Positions 57,469 through 64,000 of a stretch of DNA of 64,000 nucleotides are shown in pieces. A program made the translations under genes and the position numbers. The notes below the pieces were generated by a model. The model did no database searches and was not told the DNA's origin. It saw only the letters and a list, made by a program, of their open reading frames with translations. Each line of letters starts with the position of its first letter. Positions within the stretch are counted from its first letter, which is position 1. The stretch is from Pagrus major (taxonomy: Eukaryota > Chordata > Actinopteri > Spariformes > Sparidae): NCBI RefSeq assembly GCF_040436345.1, contig NC_133230.1, forward strand, positions 8,267,297-8,331,296, written 5' to 3'.

Positions 57469-59297
57469 AGTGTGTGTGTGTCTGCTCTCTCTGTTGTACT
57501 ATTTGCGTCTAGGACTGGGGGGAGATATGTGCCTCTGTGACACTCCTTGGGTTTTGGGTTGTCAGTGGGATCATGGAGAAGATTGTGCAGTATCTTCAAG
57601 CTCCTATAAGTAGAAACAAACAGTGGGGCTGAGGGCAGCTCTTGTGTTTCTTCACAGCAGATATTTAACATGAAGCTGTGTTTGTTCATGCTGGGAAGAT
57701 GTTTGAGTGAAGATCCCTGGCTTCCTGAGTTTTGTGGTCCTGTGCACTGTTTATTTGTGAAATAAGGCGACAAGTTGTGTGTTACCTGTTGTACAGGGCT
57801 GCTCAGGTGTGTGTGTGCTGACCTGCTGCCCCCTCCTCCTCACACCCTGTTGTGAAAGTTAGTTGCTGCAGCTGGAATGTCATGGGAAGGCTGGAGATAT
57901 GTTGCCTCTCTTTCTATGCCGCTCGCTCATACCAGTCCCCCCCCTCCTCTCTTCTTCTGTTGTCTTTGCAACTGATACGAATGATTCTGACCTCTGGCAT
58001 TCAGAAGCCTTCCTCTTCACACAGGCTGCGTGACCTCAATACTGTTCTGTTGTGGTGACAGCACACGCATACATCCATACAGTCAACTTTATTACTGTTA
58101 CGCCTGACTCAGTGTGTCTGTGTGTGTTTAACTGCATCGACCTGTTCCATGTGCTGCTGCCCTGTGCGGTTTGTGATACATATCAATCATTAATCCCGTC
58201 AGAGAGAAGTGGAGGAATTTTAGTCCACGACCACCTTGTGTTCTTTTAAAGAAGTTATGTAACAGTAGTTGTATCTCACGCAGTGTTATTCTTCTTCTCA
58301 GGCAGGATAGGAAGGATTTCAAATATTTTTAGCGTGGCAGGCAGATTACTACTGAAAATATATTCCAGATGTGGACTGCTGTCTCATGTGCTCTCACCAT
58401 ATGGTGGAGTCCTGCCAAAAACCCACAAACATTGTTCTGAGTTTCCAACCGCAGTCTCATAAATTATAACCTGTGGTCAATTTAAAGATTATTTTTAGGG
58501 TTGTACAAAGACATTGTTTCTGTCACTTGTACTATCAATCTGCATCATAAGATTGTTTATAGCTATGTTGGAAAGATTTGTGGTCCACCACGGGAACTGA
58601 CTTTGTCAGTGCTTTGTCAATGATATTGCTATAGATAACAGGTTTAAATCTAACTAGTGCAGTTCCCATTCAAAACATGCTGTGAGAGAGGCATCCCGGA
58701 GCAGCTGACGGTGCTGTCGAGCAATAATAAACATTGTAGCTCTTGAGATGTTAGCGTTAGCTAGCATACAGAAACGTAAAATCTCATTTTGACCACATCG
58801 TCCCACTCACCCAGACTCATTTAACCTTACGCTTTTATTTTTTTCTCACGGCAACAAAAGTTGTTGCACTACGCTAATCTCCATTTTGTTTATGTCTGCT
58901 TCCCCATGAGATCATGTGTTCATACAACACTGTACTTCCCTGGGTCCTCAGTAACAAAAATGCCAAGTGAGAAGTTGGATGAATGTCTCTTAAGATATGC
59001 AAAGAGCAGAGATTCTTTGTTTTATAGTTGGATTGCAGCAGACAGCACTGTTTCACTGCTGAAGACAAATGAAAGCGCTCTCATGCACAGCAGTCGAAGA
59101 TAAAAGGGGTTTGTGAGATGCAATAAAGAGAAGTGATTTATTTACATAGTAAAAAATGTCACTGTGCCATCTGGCACTCAGACCATCATTATCACCATTT
59201 GTTTGCAAGTTTTCTAAACTCTCTATTTTTGATTTAGAGAAGTTATTTTTGAGCTGTATACAAGCCTGTGTTATGAAGTTTTCTTGCAAACTTTAAA

Positions 59298-60002
59298 GGG
59301 CTGGTTCACCCAATTTAAAAAATAAATAAATAAATAAAATCATGCTTTAGTCTGTATCACTTGTGCTATCTAGCAACACAGGTAGTTTTCATCATCTTTT
59401 CAGAAACAGTGTTCTCAATACTCTGGAAAATCCAAAGAAAACACTGTCAACACTCTTCATACGGGCTATTGTTAAAAGTTAAAGATGTAATATGTGACAT
59501 TTCTCCATTGAAATATCAAAAAACGACTTGACCTTTAAAAGATAATGGTGTCTTTCATTTAGTCACCTGTTGCTTCTTCCAGGAAAGAGTGCAGAAGGAA
59601 GTTAGCAAAAGTCACTAAACGTAACAAAAATAAAACTTCCTCATAAAACTTCCTTTCCTCAGTCTTGAGCATCACACGTAACGTTGTTGTTTACCAATGA
59701 AAACAACAACTCCCATGATCCGGAACGACTTATGTGTTTTGTTTGATTGTGAGACTTCTTGAGATGGAAATTACATACTGTGCCTTTAAAGTTAAAAAGT
59801 AGTTCCAGCGAAAACCTCCTCACAGCCTGGTCTGTTGATTAACTGGTAAATTGTTTCTGGACAAACGTGCAGCTGCTGAACTTCTAAAAACGCTGTTGGC
59901 ATCACATCGCAAAATCTCATGGACAGGTATCTCAACACCCGAGCAAATAAAACCAAAACATGGCTAAAAAATACTGGAGATGGTAATTTGGGTGAACCAA
60001 CC
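59298..60002. mobile_element. MITE with GGNTGGTTCACCCAA termini, interrupted by a second element
   Basis: The left end GGGCTGGTTCACCCAATT pairs with the complement of the right end (GGTTGGTTCACCCAAATT). The interior words (tgtgctatctagcaacacag, ttttcatcatcttttcagaa) are those of a common fish repeat. The 59479-59789 segment appears inserted within it. There is no coding potential. Confidence 0.75.
59479..59789. mobile_element. Nested MITE-like element with TTAAAG termini
   Basis: It begins TTAAAGATGTAATATGTGAC and ends catactgtgcctttaa (complement TTAAAGGCACAGTATG), imperfect inverted termini with TTAA at both edges, about 311 bp. It sits inside the larger 59298-60002 element, so it is the younger insertion. 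Confidence 0.65.
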
Positions 60003-62644
60003 TAAGTCAAGAGCACGAATGTCCTCTCTGCTTTCTGTCCTGCTACTGTAATCTTGGCAAGTTGGAGTCACTTCAGCGGTCAGTTAAGTTCTAGTTTGGT
60101 AGTTTCCAGGCTCTAACTTGGCCGCCTCGGCCAGGCTGACTCAGGCTTGGCTGAAAGAGAGAGAGCAGTTCCATCACTCCTCCAGTACAATGATGCCTTG
60201 TGTTACTGCCAGCAGAACGCCACTCTGGCGATGATGACGATTGCTCCCTCTCCTTTTCTGGCATCTACTGTATGTCTTGCTTTCTCTGCCTTTCTGACCA
60301 TCCCTATCCCCCTATCCGTGGTGTGAAGGATTAGATAATAGGCAGCTTTAGTGTGGGCAGCGAAAGAGAGGTGTCACAGACCTCTCTTGTTGCTTCTCTA
60401 ATCGTTCCTCCCTCTATCTTCTCTCTGTCTCTCTCTTTGTACCATCTGTGCCATGAGGAGCTTGGCACCGCACGAGCTGTAAATGCCAAACTAGGTTTAT
60501 TTTATCTTTATTGCATGTGTGTGTGTGTGTGTGCGTGAATCCGTGAGCGTGAGCGGTAGCCTGTTACGCAAAGACGATGTTTACATGTATGTATCGTATC
60601 TTTAAAATGTGTTATCCACTCACAGTTTGCCACAGTACTTGTCAAGTTTGTTACCGCACATCCAGGAATAGATGATGCATCTTGCAAGTTAGCTATTTTT
60701 TTTCCTGCACTCAGTGATACGTGACAGCACCTCTGCCGATATTGACATAGACGGGCAGCCCCCCTCCAATAATGTGACAGTTTCCAAGCACGTATTGTGA
60801 AGAAAAATGAGTGTAGAGGGACAAAAGTGGGAGTGTCGGTTTATGACTGGTAGAGATAATTGTAAATAATCATTTGGATGACACACTGTGCAGCTATGGC
60901 AACTTTTATCAATATACAGATACAGATGTGACAGTCATATGATAAAGATGTGGGGTTCAGAGGTGATGACAAGCAGTAATGGTGGTCACGCCTATGACTG
61001 TCATTCTGAAACTGATACAGAGACGTTCCCAGACTTAATGATGAAATGCTGTAACTTTTTTTTTTTATATTGTCTTCACGTTTTCCCAACCTGTCATGTC
61101 TGATTCCGCTGATTTCACGTTTCCCAGAAAGACCAGCCCCTTCTCTCAAACTACGACATGTATTCAGTGCTGCGTGAAATAGTTTAAATCATCTACACAC
61201 AATATACAGACATTCCCGTATTGATTTATAACAAAATATAACAAATCTGTGCAAATTTAGACATTTAACAATGTTGCAGATTGATAAAATGAGCAAAAAA
61301 TGTAGCAGAAATTAAAGGACAGTGATGTCCATTGCTTCTTATGCAAGAACTGTACTTTGTTTGACCCTGGAGAATAAGGATATGATCCACACATCTATTA
61401 ATGCAAGCCATGTTATCACAACCTCTTTTTTAAATGTACAAGGATAGATATTTTCTGCCAGTTATACTGTTAAATCCCCCAAAAAATCTTGTTCATAACC
61501 TTCACAAGAAGAGACCAAGGAGATGACATGCAGAGGATTTGAGTGGAATGTGCTGTACACCTTAGACCTCTCTACCACCAGGATGTTCTGAAGCAGCAGA
61601 AGAAAATCATTTTCTTTAGCATATTGGAAATATAAACATTCTGCACCCAGCTCTGGGTGAGGAAAATAACACTGTTTCCCTTTTCAAAGCATTGAGGATT
61701 TGGTAAAGGTCTCACGGAGCGAGGCTTTGAACTTTCAGACTAGATTAGACCACTTATACATCACCATCGTGCTGCCTGCTTTTGTAAAAGACAGATCAAA
61801 GCTGTTTCCAAACACTTTCTGTTAGTCACTGTCACCCCCAAACCCCCTGTGTATCTAGTTGTGTGAGTACAAATCGTGATAAGTAAAACAGCTTCAGAAA
61901 AGACAACATGATCATCTTACACGCGGACCACACACATTTGGCAGTGAATCGGATTTTTGGCTGGAAGACACACAACTTCCTGACTAAACTTAATTTTGGA
62001 TAACAACAGCCTCGCAAGTGATGAGGGATGCAGATTGTTTTTGTCTGCCAGGGTGACCTCGTCTTCGTTCCCATGTGTTGCTGAACTGCTACAGGAACAG
62101 GACGGCTAACAAGGCTCTGTTCCAAAGACATAAACCAGACTGTGTCTTATCTTTGTTTTTCATATCGAAACCTCAGAGGGAAATGTTTTATGTTATAATA
62201 AGGACTATAAATGCAACAGGGCCGCCTTTTTTGGGCACTCATTCATGTAAAACAAACATGTCCTGCTCACTTCTTCCTCACAGAGCGACATTAATGGGTG
62301 TAAATGAGTGTAAGAGATTAATGAATCAACTGTATGTATATAGTACAATACAGTACTGTACAGTACTGAATACAGTATTGATTGTGGATTAACCTGCTGT
62401 AACCTACAGTAATTATTAAACCTTTGGTACCTCTTTCTATTAAGCCCATTTTTAAGTGGTAACTAATGACTTTATTCATGAAATTATTAACTAATGATTT
62501 ATAGATATGGTTTATGAGTCATCGATACTCATGTCTTTCTCATAAACCATCAGGTCAGTGTGGGTAATTGTTGATAAGTTGTTCCTAACAAAGTTACAGG
62601 TTTCTTACTTTCTAGGCCAACAGCAATAGTTACTAAGTCATCTT

Positions 62645-62880
62645 TTGGGAAATATGATCATTCACTTTCTGGCAGAAAGTTAGATGAGGTTTAAAAGGCT
62701 TACCACCCTCATGACTTTTCTAGCAGCTAGCAGCTAGTTAGCTTAGCTTATCACAAAGACTGGAGACAGGAGGAAACAGCTAGCCTGGCTCTATTTTCTT
62801 CGTTTAATCTGTCCAGAAACCACATAAAAATGACAATTTCCCAGATCGAGAGGATTATCCACCTTATTCCTAACCCCCAT
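62645..62880 (+). repeat. Dispersed repeat copy ('TTAGCTTAGCTTATCACAAAGACTGG' type)
   Basis: The clearest copy of the family: tttgggaaatatgatcattc, agttagcttagcttatcaca, aagactggagacaggaggaa and acagctagcctggctctatt in order. Related copies are at about 7230-7470 (-) and 19470-19760 (+). Confidence 0.75.
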
Positions 62881-64000
62881 GATACCTTTTGTGACTTATT
62901 GGCACTCCCTGTCGCTTAACCGAAAGCCCAAAGCATTTTCCTGGTAACAGATTGCTAATCCTCTTTCCTAGAATGATTGGTACGGACCATCATTCATTCA
63001 TGAAGAGCTAGGTTGACGACTTTATCAAGTGGCTAGCACTAGTATCATTGCTTAACAATCTTATCATCTAACTCTCTGCAACAAAGTAGATGTGTGTGTC
63101 CAACTTTTGTCCGGTCAGAAGTCAAACTGTCTATTGGAGCAGTTTATTTGATAAACTAAAGAGCTAAAGACAAAGCAATCAATGTCAGTTAGAGAGATTC
63201 TTCACAACCTGGCAACCTAAAATGAGTTCCCATTGATGGCTTGTAACTGACCTTTATAAATGGTGCCTTAAAGTGGTACAAAAGTTACCAAAGTTCTCCA
63301 GAAGGACATAATTCAATCCAAAAACACCAAATGTGTGTTGAATATTACATACCCAGTGATGGATTTGGTCTGATTTCAAGCTCGGTCGCTGCATTAAAAG
63401 TGTCGCAATATGTCTTTAATGGCTCTCTGGCAGCAGGGTGACAGACAAAATTTCCCATGTGCCACATACTGGAAAGATTGATGAGTGCCCACTTCTCCTT
63501 TTATAATGATCTTTTTTTTTTTTTTTTGCTCTCTCTCTCTCAGCCACACTCTACCGAACCTCCACAGTTGTTCTCCCACTCTGCATTCGTTCACTTCCTA
63601 ACAATGTATGATTTCACAATGTGTTGATTCCAACTAATTGACATTTAAGAGGGATGCTAGCACACGAAGGGAGAGGCGGACACTCTCTGCTGCCTCTGTT
63701 GATATTTATATACAAGGAGCTCGCTGGCTGTTAAAGCTATCGCCATGACAACAGGACAGGAAGCAGGAAGCAGGCAGTGTTCCACTGGAATGGAGTCGAG
63801 AGATAACGCCTGCATCTCGCCAGTTTCCATTTCCATTCCATAGCATTTTCATCATCGCTCTGCTCTTCCTTCAGGCTGCGTACTGTAGACACGCAACGTT
63901 CTTTTGAACATGTAGGTGCATGCATATGTTTGACATATGAGTCTACGCGTGCAGACATTCAAGCCACAGGCTGCGATCGAGGTCCCTCTGCAGTTGACCT

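Larger units (their letters stand above)
57419..64000. other. Non-coding region to window end
   Basis: No exon, tRNA or other gene recognised. Repeat copies at 59298-60002 and 62645-62880 are listed separately, along with a (TCTG)n tract at 57439-57468, a GT tract near 60517-60533 and a poly-T/CT run at about 63510-63540. It may be intergenic or an intron of a neighbour whose exons lie beyond the window. Confidence 0.6.

Overview
This window is teleost nuclear DNA, most likely from a percomorph (spiny-rayed) fish. The signs are intron-exon structure with GT/AG splice sites, abundant CA/GT microsatellites, several dispersed repeat families of the kind common in percomorph genomes, and a ghrelin-receptor-type gene of the form described in percomorphs. 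There is no prokaryotic operon structure, CRISPR array or phage.

Layout. 1-12,575: non-coding, presumably upstream intron(s) of fndc3b, with microsatellites and repeat copies; no exon could be supported. 12,576-40,359 (+): twenty consecutive coding exons of fndc3b, giving the last 943 residues: nine fibronectin type III (FN3) domains and a C-terminal membrane anchor. The N-terminal proline-rich part and the true start lie outside the window or were not recognised. 40,360 to about 44,790: a 4.4 kb 3' UTR ending at an AATAAA signal. About 44,800-51,032: intergenic, rich in MITE-like repeats. 51,033-52,352 (-): a complete two-exon ghrelin/growth-hormone-secretagogue receptor gene (ghsr), 384 residues, with an intron of only 165 bp. 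52,353-64,000: no gene recognised, apart from one weak candidate promoter/first exon near 57.2-57.4 kb and more repeats.

How it fits together. FNDC3B and GHSR are also tail-to-tail neighbours in human (3q26.31), so this is an old conserved linkage. FNDC3B (FAD104) is a tail-anchored multi-FN3 protein linked to adipocyte and bone differentiation. GHSR is the receptor for the appetite/GH hormone ghrelin. Linkage alone does not show shared function. The receptor has a second extracellular loop about 15 residues longer than in human, which marks it as the fish 'GHS-R1a-like receptor' type, and reading through its intron gives a truncated GHSR1b-like product. I found no undescribed biological system. 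The points most worth checking are the receptor loop and read-through, the miR-143-type sites in the fndc3b 3' UTR, the structured MITEs, and candidate conserved non-coding blocks in the large fndc3b introns.
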